From assembly GCA_021841005.1 (NCBI GenBank), contig JAKBVZ010000009.1, positions 1 to 34,381 of the forward strand: a stretch of 34,381 bases of DNA. Direction: 5' to 3'. This stretch comes from Actinomycetes bacterium (lineage in GTDB: Bacteria > Actinomycetota > Acidimicrobiia > Acidimicrobiales > JAMCPL01). Positions within the stretch are counted from its first letter, which is position 1. Every line of letters begins with the position of its first letter. Below are positions 8,144-16,621 of the stretch, piece by piece. The notes beneath the pieces are model-generated. The model had not been told where the DNA came from. It searched no databases and saw nothing but the letters and a program-made list of their open reading frames with translations. Made by a program: the position numbers and the translations under genes.

Positions 8144-11100
8144 CGGGTACGGCGTCTACCACTCCTTCTGCAATCTCGGGCAGTGATGTATTGTCGCCCG
8201 ATAATGCGATAGACCTCAAGTTATCGCGAGTTCCGGTTAAGCTGGGTTCGTGCGACACGGCATGGCGGGTGGATGCAGGTCAAGTCCAGGTATTTGCGGT
8301 GGAGTTGGAGTCCGGCGGTGGGTGGGAAGCGGCGCTTCAGCGTGAACGATTCCCCTTGGTGACGCTTGACCCTGGCGCAATGGCATTTGCCCTGCCGGAA
8401 TCATCAGATGTCGGCTTGATCATGGTGGGTATAGACGAGAGTGCTCGTGTCGTGCCCGTACCGCTTGCATCGCTAAGACATGATGCTGAGACAGGCGCAA
8501 GCGGAGTGGCGGACATGGTGGCGGTCTGGCTGGAATCCCTTGTGGCGGTGCTTGAGCTTTCGTGTCCTACTTCAGGGGTTCCGCTGGTGGCCGGTGACCC
8601 CGTGGAGGTGGGGGAGGGGCAGTATGCCTGGCCGGCCATGCGTACCGTATGGGTACCCGCATCGGATGGGCTGGTGCTCTTTGGTGGTCCTGCCGGCGGT
8701 GAAGCAAGTGGGGGAGGTGTGCCGCAGGATGCGCCTATTGGCGCCGTTGGCGATACCGGCGTTCGGGACGGGCTGCTTGCCGGTACCGGGGCGCCGCCGG
8801 GGGTGGTGTTGCCTGTTCCCTCCGGTGCATGGCTTTTCAATTCGGGTCCATCCGCGTACTTGTCACCGCAGGGTGGCGCTCAGGCACTGTCTCGTCCGGA
8901 GGCATGGGACGGCCTTATGATGCTACAAGGCGTGCTTGGCAGTCGAATAAGCGTTGCGATAAGCGATAGGGTCGAGGCGGCATCAGCCCGGCGGGAGGGG
9001 ATAAGGCGGTATGAATCCACCCTGCAGGCAAGTACGTATACATCTCTGGCGGCGATACTTGATAACCGCTATGGCGCGGTGAATGCAGCGGGGAACGAGG
9101 ACGTACTGGTCATGGCATTCGAGGCCGTGGCGAGAGAGCTGGGTGTCGATGTGAGGATACCACCGAGCCACATGCTGCAGGCGGCAGCCAATCCGGTGGA
9201 TGTGCTGGCCAGGCTATCTGGCGTGCGTTCCAGGGAGGTCATGCTGAACGGGCTGTGGTGGAAGAGCGACTGCGGCCCGTTGCTGGCGAAGCATGCCGCC
9301 ACTGGCGCTTATGTTGCACTTATCCCGGCAGGTGTCAATCGCTACGACATGGTGGATCCGGTGGCCGGCACACGTGTACGTATTGATAGGGAACTGGCTT
9401 CCGCACTCTCTGCGACGGCCACTCTTTTCTACCGGCCGCTTCCTACCGGTCCTGTTGCCGGCAGGGACGTGCTGCGTTACTTACTACGCCCGCTGAAGCC
9501 AGATCTTTACCGGCTGGCTGGATATGCTGTGATTGCCGGCCTGATGTCGCTCGTAACCCCTCTTGTAACTAAGACAATATTTTCTTCTGTTGTACCGGGG
9601 CTGCAGAGGGGGAACTTGCTATGGCTTGCGGGGCTGATGGTCACATTCGCCGTTTCATCGTTCGGTTTCGGGATGGCACAGCAATTTGCCGTTCTGCGAG
9701 TGGAAGGTCGTAGCTCGACTGATTTGCAGGCTGCACTGTGGGATCGCGTTCTCGATCTACCGATGCCATTCTTCCGCCGTTTTACAGCGGGCGACCTGAC
9801 CATGCGCGTCATGGGCGTTGAACAGATAAGATCGCTGGCCACCACAACCGTTACGACAGCGATGCTTGCTGTAACGATCGGGCTATCCAATCTTGTGCTT
9901 GCGTTTTTCCTGCAAGCCAGGTTGGCGCTGTTTGGCCTTGTCGCCATTGCGATCATGATGGCAGTGATGGTACGGGTGGCGAGGTACCAGATTTCCCGCC
10001 AGCGGCTGGTTCAATCAGAGTCGAGGTCCCTCTTTGCGACTGCCATGCAGATGGTGGGGTCCGTTGGCAAACTCCAGGCGGCATGTGCGGAGTCGCGTGC
10101 CTTTGCTCTTTGGGCCAACCGGTTTGCAGGGATGAAGCGTGCATTTTTCAATGCCCAACTCGGGTTTGTCGCGATGGTGTCCTTCACCGCCGCTGGTACC
10201 GCGATCGCTACGGCCATGGTATTCTTAGGGGTGGCTACGCTTCCGGTCGGTGCGGTGACCGGGGCCACATTCATAGCTTTCAATGCGGCGTTCTCGCAGG
10301 TGGTTGTATCGATTACAAGCATGTCATCTGTGGTTACCTTCATCTCCCAGGCTGTACCTGCCTACGACAACCTGAGGCCCGTTCTTGGTGCTTCGCGCGA
10401 AACCGAAGAGATACGTGAGGAGCCAGGCGTGTTGCGGGGTTCCATCGAGGTGAGCCACGTAAGTTTCCGGTATGATCCCCAGTCTTCCATGGTGCTGGAG
10501 GATGTTACCTTTCAGGTGAATCCAGGGGAAATGGTGGCTGTAGTAGGTCCTTCGGGGGCGGGTAAATCCTCCCTGGTGCGTATCCTGCTCGGCTTCGAGA
10601 AACCGGAGATAGGGTCGGTGCGCCTTGATGGGAAAGACCTGGAGAGCCTCGATCTCCGTGCAGTGAGGAGCCAGATAGGCGTGGTGCTCCAGAACGCCAG
10701 GCTAATGCCCGGAGATATATATACCAACATTGTGGGCACCAGACCGCTCACCGTGGATGACGCATGGGTGGCGGCGCGTACCGCCGGCTTGGAGGAGGAT
10801 ATCAAAGGTATGCCCATGGGCATGCACACGTTTGTAGCTGAAGGTGTTGGAACGATTTCCGGCGGCCAGAGACAGCGATTGCTCATTGCCCGTGCTGTCG
10901 CAGGCATGCCGAGGATACTCCTTTTCGACGAAGCCACTAGTGCATTGGACAATCTCACGCAGGCCCAAGTGGCGCAGGCCATTGCCCGCCTTAGGGCTAC
11001 CCGCGTGGTGATAGCCCACAGGCTGTCCACTGTGCGGAGCGCTGATCGCATACTGGTGATTGTCGATGGTCATCTGGTGCAGGAGGGAAGCTACGACAAA

Positions 11101-11157
11101 CTAATGGAGAGTACTGGCCCGTTTCGTGAGCTGGCCGGAAGGCAGTTGTTGGCGTGA
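8140..11157 (+). CDS. Second NHLP-type ABC exporter, permease/ATPase without peptidase
   Basis: 1005 residues. The first 450 or so are a soluble N-terminal region with no C39 catalytic triad, as in the larger partner ABC protein of NHLP export systems. It includes a Gly-rich variable stretch (about 185-230) and a GGP-rich segment. A membrane domain follows (about 460-720), then an ATPase with Walker A GPSGAGKSS, signature ISGGQRQRL and Walker B ILLFDEATSALD. It probably forms a heterodimer or works next to the peptidase exporter. Overlaps of 4 bp at both ends (ATGA upstream, GTGA downstream) place it firmly inside the operon. Confidence 0.9.
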   Translation: MTGTASTTPSAISGSDVLSPDNAIDLKLSRVPVKLGSCDTAWRVDAGQVQVFAVELESGGGWEAALQRERFPLVTLDPGAMAFALPESSDVGLIMVGIDESARVVPVPLASLRHDAETGASGVADMVAVWLESLVAVLELSCPTSGVPLVAGDPVEVGEGQYAWPAMRTVWVPASDGLVLFGGPAGGEASGGGVPQDAPIGAVGDTGVRDGLLAGTGAPPGVVLPVPSGAWLFNSGPSAYLSPQGGAQALSRPEAWDGLMMLQGVLGSRISVAISDRVEAASARREGIRRYESTLQASTYTSLAAILDNRYGAVNAAGNEDVLVMAFEAVARELGVDVRIPPSHMLQAAANPVDVLARLSGVRSREVMLNGLWWKSDCGPLLAKHAATGAYVALIPAGVNRYDMVDPVAGTRVRIDRELASALSATATLFYRPLPTGPVAGRDVLRYLLRPLKPDLYRLAGYAVIAGLMSLVTPLVTKTIFSSVVPGLQRGNLLWLAGLMVTFAVSSFGFGMAQQFAVLRVEGRSSTDLQAALWDRVLDLPMPFFRRFTAGDLTMRVMGVEQIRSLATTTVTTAMLAVTIGLSNLVLAFFLQARLALFGLVAIAIMMAVMVRVARYQISRQRLVQSESRSLFATAMQMVGSVGKLQAACAESRAFALWANRFAGMKRAFFNAQLGFVAMVSFTAAGTAIATAMVFLGVATLPVGAVTGATFIAFNAAFSQVVVSITSMSSVVTFISQAVPAYDNLRPVLGASRETEEIREEPGVLRGSIEVSHVSFRYDPQSSMVLEDVTFQVNPGEMVAVVGPSGAGKSSLVRILLGFEKPEIGSVRLDGKDLESLDLRAVRSQIGVVLQNARLMPGDIYTNIVGTRPLTVDDAWVAARTAGLEEDIKGMPMGMHTFVAEGVGTISGGQRQRLLIARAVAGMPRILLFDEATSALDNLTQAQVAQAIARLRATRVVIAHRLSTVRSADRILVIVDGHLVQEGSYDKLMESTGPFRELAGRQLLA

Positions 11158-13175
11158 ACGCCGGTATCACCATCGGCAAGACCGGTATCGGCGCTGGAGC
11201 CGTGGACAAGTTGCTCGCGCAAGTGCTTCCTGAGGCCGCGAGTATGGCCGAGCGAAGGGCGGGCGCTTGGCTTGAGCCGCTGAGTGGCCAGGAAGGTGCT
11301 GGTCGGATGGATGCACGCTGGAACCTGTGGATGGAGAAGTGCACGCGCGGAGACGAAGTTGCCTTTGCTGACCTGCTCGGGTCCAGGGGCCTGGATGTCC
11401 GGTCGGCACGCGCAGGGCTTGTGGATGTACGTCTCGTCGATGGCGCCGATTTACCGCCATGGGCGGAAGCATTGCATGCGCTGCTGGTGGCAGCCACTGG
11501 CCTACCACCTGCTGGTGACGTAGAACTTGTGTCATCGCTGACCGCGGGAGGCGCCTTCGCGGTTACCGCGGAGGCTAAGCTGCCGCTGGAAGAGGGTTTC
11601 GGCGCCGTGGCATTGAGCTGTTTCGTCGGCCCCGCGCGCGCTTGGCTCTCTTGCGATACCAGCAGCATGGCCTTGGAGCAAGGTACGAGTGAACAGGCGG
11701 ATTTCCAGGTGGATGACCGATCGGAGGAAAGATACGGGGTGCATCTGAAAGCGCGATCGGTAGGACGGGGAAATAAAGGTACATCAGTAGGAGGCATGGG
11801 AGGTACGCATGGAGTGGCTGGCGAGATGGCCGGCGCCGGCGCCGGCGCGCCCATCATTACGGATTACCTTTTGAAGGCTTTCCTGGCTCAGGTCCTCCAT
11901 GCGTGCCTGGGGTGCATGCGTGCAGACGATGCGGTCGAGTTCCCTGCCGGTGTACCGCCCTTTGAGGGATGGGCCTGCCTACTCGGACGCTATCCTGCCA
12001 TCGGGAGGGTAATTGGTACGATCGCCGTGAACTGGCGTGACTCTGCGCTCGAGTTTCTCCGCAGGTTGTATAGTGATTGCGATGATCTGGAAGGATTGCT
12101 GGCTGTTACCGCTGTAACTGAGTCGAGCATGGGCATCGATACGGGGGATCATCATGATACCGGGCGTTTCGTGATGCCGGTGGACTTTGAGGGCGGGCAG
12201 CGCCTCTTATACAAGCCGAAGGACCTCCGGCTCGGGAGCGCCCTGAGCGCCCTCTTGGAAGTCCTGGAGGTGCCTATATCACTCCCCGAACGCCTAGAAC
12301 GTGATGGATACATCTGGGAGGCATTTGTGAGACGTTGCCTGCCGGAAGGTGAAGTCGAATGGGCCGAGCTTGCCAGGGAAGTCGGCATGTGGATCCGCTT
12401 ATTCGATGTGCTTGGATCCACCGATATGCTTGGGTGCAATGTGGTGGTCGCCGGGACGCATCTCATACCTATCGATACAGAGACGATCATCCCTTTCCTG
12501 TTTGTCACTCCGGAGAGCCTGCCATGGATACCCGTGGGGGTGCGCACGGGATTGCTCACCTCACCTCTTATCACCAGAGGGAGACGCTCGTTGGGAGATA
12601 TGGGTCTACTGGCCGATCCATCATATGCTGCATTATTGGATCATCTGGATTCCATGCTGCAAGGATTTGAAACCATGCATGCCCGCTTGGTGGAACGCCG
12701 GAGGGAATGCATGGAGTGCCTGGATGGCTTCGAGGAACTTCCAACGCGTGCAGTACTCAGGAACACATGGGTATACTACCGGCTATTGATGGACAGTCTG
12801 GCGCCGGAGTCTCTGCGTGATGGAGTAAGCCGCGATCTGGTGCTGGAACGACTTTGGAGGGCACAGCAACGTTACGATATGGCTGTTCCGCTGGTGGAGT
12901 CAGAGATATATGCACTTCGCGATATGGATGTGCCGCTCTTCCGCTTCAGACCTGGCGGTAGGGACATGGTAGGCCCTGGAGGATATGTCGCGCGAGATGT
13001 ACTTGCTGAGGCTCCTATTCTAGATGTGCGCAGACGCCTTATGGGGCTGCCTCCCGTTCCTGATCAAGCTGATTTGGATGCATTGCTTGCGCAGGCGTTC
13101 TGCGCTTTTCCTGACTACGGTATCAGCCGTAAGGCTGGTGGGCAGGATGGCATAGAATCGGTAGCCATGCCATGA
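11154..13175 (+). CDS. Lanthipeptide synthetase class II, dehydratase half (split LanM)
   Basis: 673 residues, GTG start overlapping the upstream stop. It matches the LanM dehydratase domain (DUF4135), which phosphorylates Ser/Thr of the precursor and eliminates phosphate to give Dha/Dhb. Comparing by eye with CylM residues as I recall them: Asp332/His334 in GDHHDTGR (CylM D252/H254), Lys354 in YKPKDL exactly 22 residues later as in CylM (K274), Asp424 and Asn429 in STDMLGCN (D347/N352), Asp441/Glu443 in IPIDTET (D364/E366), Arg532/Thr538 in TRAVLRNT (R506/T512, elimination). Only the His of the DxHxxN motif is replaced, by Leu426. The enzyme therefore looks active. The cyclase domain that normally follows in the same chain is a separate gene. 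Confidence 0.88.
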   Translation: MNAGITIGKTGIGAGAVDKLLAQVLPEAASMAERRAGAWLEPLSGQEGAGRMDARWNLWMEKCTRGDEVAFADLLGSRGLDVRSARAGLVDVRLVDGADLPPWAEALHALLVAATGLPPAGDVELVSSLTAGGAFAVTAEAKLPLEEGFGAVALSCFVGPARAWLSCDTSSMALEQGTSEQADFQVDDRSEERYGVHLKARSVGRGNKGTSVGGMGGTHGVAGEMAGAGAGAPIITDYLLKAFLAQVLHACLGCMRADDAVEFPAGVPPFEGWACLLGRYPAIGRVIGTIAVNWRDSALEFLRRLYSDCDDLEGLLAVTAVTESSMGIDTGDHHDTGRFVMPVDFEGGQRLLYKPKDLRLGSALSALLEVLEVPISLPERLERDGYIWEAFVRRCLPEGEVEWAELAREVGMWIRLFDVLGSTDMLGCNVVVAGTHLIPIDTETIIPFLFVTPESLPWIPVGVRTGLLTSPLITRGRRSLGDMGLLADPSYAALLDHLDSMLQGFETMHARLVERRRECMECLDGFEELPTRAVLRNTWVYYRLLMDSLAPESLRDGVSRDLVLERLWRAQQRYDMAVPLVESEIYALRDMDVPLFRFRPGGRDMVGPGGYVARDVLAEAPILDVRRRLMGLPPVPDQADLDALLAQAFCAFPDYGISRKAGGQDGIESVAMP

Positions 13176-14503
13176 TTGCAGCAGATTGCTCTCCAGCAGA
13201 TGTGTCCGATGACGGATGGATGGCCCTAGCGTGCGGTGTGGGGTATAACCTAGTCGAGATTATTGAGCATGGAGGTCCATCTGGCCATAGCCTGGACGCA
13301 GGAGTCGTATACGTAGCGCACAACGACGTGTTTGTCCTGTCGCATACCAGAGGAGGTGATCTGCTGTCGGGCGCGGCCGGTATAGCAGTGGTGCTGGCGG
13401 AGTTATCGGCTCTTTCGGGAGTGGACCGCTTTGTCGAAGAGGCTGTCCGGCAAGCTGACATTGCCATCAGAGTATGCAGTGCACTTTCGGAGGAAATGGA
13501 CAGGTGGAGTGGCGCGTCCTCCGATGTTCCGACGAATGGCATGTATACCGGATTGGCATCTTTTCTCTACTGCTTGAAGTTCTTGGCGCGCATGGAAGGG
13601 GTTGAACCTGTATCCAAGGCGATTTACACTGCGATTGCTCAAGCCGAAGAGTCGCTGGCGGCTTTTGACTTCGAGGCGGCATTTGCATCCAACGGTTGGC
13701 TACAGGTGGCCCCTGTGGCGTCCCTGCTTGCTGTGCTCAGTAGTGAGACAACGTGCATGGCAGATGATGGAGTGCCTGTTGGCGGTGGAGTGGAGAGCAG
13801 TTTTGGCAATATACGCACTGATGCATCGTGTAGTGATACATATGGTAACGAGCGGGCAGGCGATGAGCGCATCCTCAGCGAACTTCGCGACCGGCTGGCC
13901 GGAATCATAGTCGCCAATTGGGGAAAATACTTCCCTGCGCTTCCAATCAATCCCGTGATGTCGGATCTCTTCCCATCCGAACGGGCTATGGCCGTTCTGG
14001 CATTGAGTCGCTATGCCGATTCTACCAGCACGGCACTGCCGCACCAAATGTTCAACTGGTTGGATCAGGCGAGTGAACTTACATCTTCGGATCGTCTGGT
14101 GGCAATTTCATTGGGCAAGAAGCTACCTGATCCGGCAGTCCCTTCCACTTCGTTGGGGTGTATCAGCGTCATAGAGGAAAAGCTTCTATCCTACAAGTAC
14201 GAATGGAATTGGGCGCAGCTTGCAAGTGCAAGGGAAGTGGGCACTGTACTGGCTGGACGCAAAGAGTCTTACTGTCGATGGTTCCCTGAGGCAGTGCTGC
14301 CTGATCGCTACAGGCTGTCAGCCCTATGGGGGCTGGCGGCGGTGGCACATACGTTTGCAGGCTTGAGCGATCCGCGCCGGTGGTGCTCGATGAGGCTTCT
14401 CGAACATCCGGACGTTGAACGCAGTACGATCAAGGATGTAGTGCCGCCTAGTAGTAAACCATTGGATGGCGAAGCCTTTCACGGGGAACATCTTTCGGGA
14501 TGA
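13172..14503 (+). CDS. LanC-like cyclase half of a split LanM, zinc site apparently lost
   Basis: 443 residues, starting at an ATGA overlap with the dehydratase gene. The first alpha-toroid repeats are recognisable: DLLSGAAGIAVVLAEL and NGMYTGLASFLYCLKFLARM correspond to the usual LanC repeats, and YRLSALWGLAAVAHTFAGL resembles the last one. The middle repeats that should carry the zinc ligands (a WCxG-type motif and a CHG motif) read LFPSERAMAVLALSRYAD and SLGCISVIEEKLLS. I find no CHG anywhere and no GxxHG. The fold is probably kept but zinc-dependent thiol addition is not expected. Possible roles are scaffold, substrate binding or non-lanthionine chemistry. The split plus 4-bp coupling suggests the two halves still work as a pair. 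Confidence 0.75.
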   Translation: MIAADCSPADVSDDGWMALACGVGYNLVEIIEHGGPSGHSLDAGVVYVAHNDVFVLSHTRGGDLLSGAAGIAVVLAELSALSGVDRFVEEAVRQADIAIRVCSALSEEMDRWSGASSDVPTNGMYTGLASFLYCLKFLARMEGVEPVSKAIYTAIAQAEESLAAFDFEAAFASNGWLQVAPVASLLAVLSSETTCMADDGVPVGGGVESSFGNIRTDASCSDTYGNERAGDERILSELRDRLAGIIVANWGKYFPALPINPVMSDLFPSERAMAVLALSRYADSTSTALPHQMFNWLDQASELTSSDRLVAISLGKKLPDPAVPSTSLGCISVIEEKLLSYKYEWNWAQLASAREVGTVLAGRKESYCRWFPEAVLPDRYRLSALWGLAAVAHTFAGLSDPRRWCSMRLLEHPDVERSTIKDVVPPSSKPLDGEAFHGEHLSG

Positions 14504-15219
14504 CGTCTACGGGGCCGGTTGCCGGCACTTCTGGGCGTGTTGCGATAGTGGAGGATGAAACACTCTTTTCCGGGTTGCTCCATTCGGCCCTGGATCGCTT
14601 GAACCTTTTCGAAGTGGTCGCCTGCATACCTGATGGGGATACCGCCCTCCACATTTTACCTGATCTTGCACCAGACGCAGTGGTGGTCGACATATTCCTC
14701 AATGGAGCGATGACGGGCTTGGATCTTGGCGTTGCTCTTCGCGAAGTATTGCCCAAGGTGGGGATAGTGGTGTTGTCCAGCCATCTGGATCCAGCCTTGC
14801 TCTATGCGCTCCGGCCGGAATCTTGTATAGGATGGTCGTTTCTTGACAAGCGAACCATCAGCAATATAGAAGTGGTTGCACGAGCGATAGGGGCATCCGT
14901 GTCAGGGGATATAGCTTTGGATGAATCGCTCATAATGGATATTGCAGGTGCACGCAATGCGGGCGGTCCTGCCGGGTCTATCCACAGTTCTGCTGCTCCG
15001 CTCACAGCTCGCCAGGAGGAGATCATGTTCCTCGTTGCTCAGGGATATACCAATGCAGGTATAGCAAAACGACTATGGCTCTCGGAACGTACCGTAGAGC
15101 ATCATATTGCCGATATATATATGCGTCTAGGTGTCGACTCAGTGGATACCGAGTACCATCCCAGGGTGATGGCGGTCTTGAACTGGTTGAAGAGTGATGG
15201 AGTGGGAGTTGAGCCATGA
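14500..15219 (+). CDS. LuxR/NarL-type response regulator
   Basis: 239 residues. The receiver domain has the acidic pair Glu18/Asp19 (VAIVEDE), the phospho-acceptor Asp64 in AVVVDIFLNG and a Lys in FLDKRT. The C-terminal LuxR helix-turn-helix reads LTARQEEIMFLVAQG, NAGIAKRLWLSERTVEHHIA. It overlaps both neighbours by 4 bp. It is the only regulator of this type in the window and pairs naturally with the histidine kinase at 3747. A likely target is the promoter of the separately transcribed precursor gene, where a repeat array and a perfect palindrome lie (inference). Confidence 0.92.
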   Translation: MTSTGPVAGTSGRVAIVEDETLFSGLLHSALDRLNLFEVVACIPDGDTALHILPDLAPDAVVVDIFLNGAMTGLDLGVALREVLPKVGIVVLSSHLDPALLYALRPESCIGWSFLDKRTISNIEVVARAIGASVSGDIALDESLIMDIAGARNAGGPAGSIHSSAAPLTARQEEIMFLVAQGYTNAGIAKRLWLSERTVEHHIADIYMRLGVDSVDTEYHPRVMAVLNWLKSDGVGVEP

Positions 15220-16124
15220 AACCCGTGGCAACTACAGCATTGCTGGCAGCAGCGGCACGGGCGCGTGAGTCAGCCGGGGACTACCCTCTTTTTCGTGATC
15301 CCTACGCAAGGCGGCTCGCCGGTGTGGAAGGGATTAGATTGCTGGAGCGCTTGAATGCTGATGTGCCCGAAGCCGCCGGCCTGATCGGGGTGGTGATACG
15401 TACGTACTTCATGGACAGGCAACTCGAAGGATTGCTTGCCGGCAGATCAGTGAGCCAGGTCGTCCTTCTCGGAGCGGGTATGGATACCCGTGCTTACCGT
15501 ATAAATTATGCTGGAACACCAGAAGGGGCGACAAATCAAATTATGGCAAGAAACCAGGGAGGTGAAGTCCGCTTCTTTGAAGTGGATGACCCGGAACTGT
15601 TGAGATTGAAGGAGCGCCGGCTTCATGGTGCCTCCACCCTGCCGCACATACAGCGTATACCCGTGGGTGGCGATCTGGAATCCACTGACCTCGCGAACCT
15701 GCTCATAGGGCACGGGTTTGACCCTGATCGTCCTACGGCATGGATTGTCGAGGGACTCTTTATCTACCTGCAAGAATCATCGGTACATCGCCTGGTTTCG
15801 GGCATTACACATCTGAGTGCATCTGGATCGTATCTCCTGTGCGACATAGTCAGCCGTAACCTTCTTGCGCATGGGATGACCAGCAGGTTACGCCGGCATT
15901 TCGCAACTGGTGGGTTTTCCATGCAGTTTGGGACAGACGACCCTGCCGCGCTTCTGGGCAAGTACGGGTGGCAAGCGGATGTGCATACCATGTCGGAGAT
16001 AGGAGCGAGTACCGGGAAGCTTCCTGTTGTCGCCAGCTTAGGTGTTACGCCAGCGCATGGAGATGGGTACCTGGTCAGTGCAACATACGGGCTGAAAGCT
16101 CATCTGGGTGGTGCGTATTCATGA
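15216..16124 (+). CDS. SAM-dependent O-methyltransferase, LCMT/PPM (pfam04072-type)
   Basis: 302 residues. The opening (ARARESAGDYPLFRDPYARRL) and the SAM-binding motif VVLLGAGMDTRAYRI, followed by FEVDDPELLRLKERRL and AWIVEGLFIYLQ, are the signature of the leucine carboxyl methyltransferase / PPM family, common in actinobacteria. Members transfer a methyl group to carboxylates (PP2A C-terminal Leu in eukaryotes; natural-product acids in bacteria). As the last gene of the operon, coupled by ATGA to the regulator, it probably tailors the peptide. Methyl-ester formation on the C-terminal Ile of the core is the simplest reading but is inference. Confidence 0.87.
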   Translation: MKPVATTALLAAAARARESAGDYPLFRDPYARRLAGVEGIRLLERLNADVPEAAGLIGVVIRTYFMDRQLEGLLAGRSVSQVVLLGAGMDTRAYRINYAGTPEGATNQIMARNQGGEVRFFEVDDPELLRLKERRLHGASTLPHIQRIPVGGDLESTDLANLLIGHGFDPDRPTAWIVEGLFIYLQESSVHRLVSGITHLSASGSYLLCDIVSRNLLAHGMTSRLRRHFATGGFSMQFGTDDPAALLGKYGWQADVHTMSEIGASTGKLPVVASLGVTPAHGDGYLVSATYGLKAHLGGAYS

Positions 16125-16140
16125 ATGTCTGGAATTGGCG

Positions 16141-16387
16141 TCGGTCGGGAGGTACGGAGGTGCCAGTGTCATTGAACTGTTCCGGTGTCCGACAGATTAA
16201 GTGCATTAGTTCGGTCGGGAGGTACGGAGGTGCCAGTGTCATTGAACTGTTCCGGTGTCCGACAGATTAAGTGCATTAGTTCGGTCGGGAGGTACGGAGG
16301 TGCCAGTGTCATTGAACTGTTCCGGTGTCCGACAGATTAAGTGCATTAGTTCGGTCGGGAGGTACGGAGGTGCCAGTGTCATTGAAC
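16141..16387. repeat. 70-bp tandem repeat array, 3 full copies plus 37 bp
   Basis: Identical units start at 16141, 16211, 16281 and 16351 (each begins TCGGTCGGGAGGTACGGAGG). The array ends inside the fourth unit, after ATTGAAC. It can be written as a 37-bp segment alternating with a 33-bp segment. The 33-bp part includes a bulged hairpin CTGT(tc)CGG-tgt-CCGACAG. No sequence difference among copies was seen, so expansion is recent. It lies between the methyltransferase stop (16124) and the precursor gene (16622), so it may hold regulator sites or only be a slippage product. Confidence 0.95.
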
Positions 16388-16396
16388 CATGGTTCA
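16383..16396. promoter_or_regulatory. Perfect 14-bp palindrome at the end of the repeat array
   Basis: TGAACCATGGTTCA is fully self-complementary. Its left half is the last bases of the repeat (ATTGAAC) and its right half is unique sequence, so only the final repeat copy forms it. A weak -10-like TACAAT follows at 16446-16451 without a good -35, as expected for an activator-dependent promoter. The site is a candidate operator for the LuxR-type regulator, unproven. Confidence 0.35.
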
Positions 16397-16579
16397 CTCG
16401 ACACATATAGGTACCAGTACCGTAGCGGGCATGGTCAGGGTCATGTACAATGGCTTGCAGGTTCCGGTAACGGCTAAGGTGTTACGGCCAAGATGCCAGG
16501 CCAAGGCGCTCAAGGTCTTATCGGATCCGGAAAAGGGCTCTCCACAAAAGGGTGGATAGCCGGCTACAACAGATAACCA

Positions 16580-16615
16580 AGCCATGTTGCATGGCTATAC
16601 AGAACAGAAAAAGGA
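16580..16615 (+). promoter_or_regulatory. Leader hairpin and ribosome binding site of the precursor gene
   Basis: AGCCATG-ttg-CATGGCT (16580-16596) is a perfect 7-bp stem with a 3-nt loop. It ends 14 nt before the Shine-Dalgarno AAGGA (16611-16615), which sits 6 nt before the ATG at 16622. The strong ribosome site fits the high expression expected of a peptide precursor. Confidence 0.5.
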
Positions 16616-16621
16616 ACGGAT

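Noticed and set aside
13172-14503. Frameshift splitting one LanM gene by sequencing error
   Set aside because: The junction is a regular ATGA stop-start overlap like several others in this operon, so a genuine gene split is more likely, though resequencing would settle it.
16141-16387. CRISPR array with 37-bp repeats and 33-bp spacers
   Set aside because: All three intervals are identical and no cas gene lies in the window, so a tandem repeat is the simpler description. The resemblance in geometry is kept only as a hypothesis in the findings.
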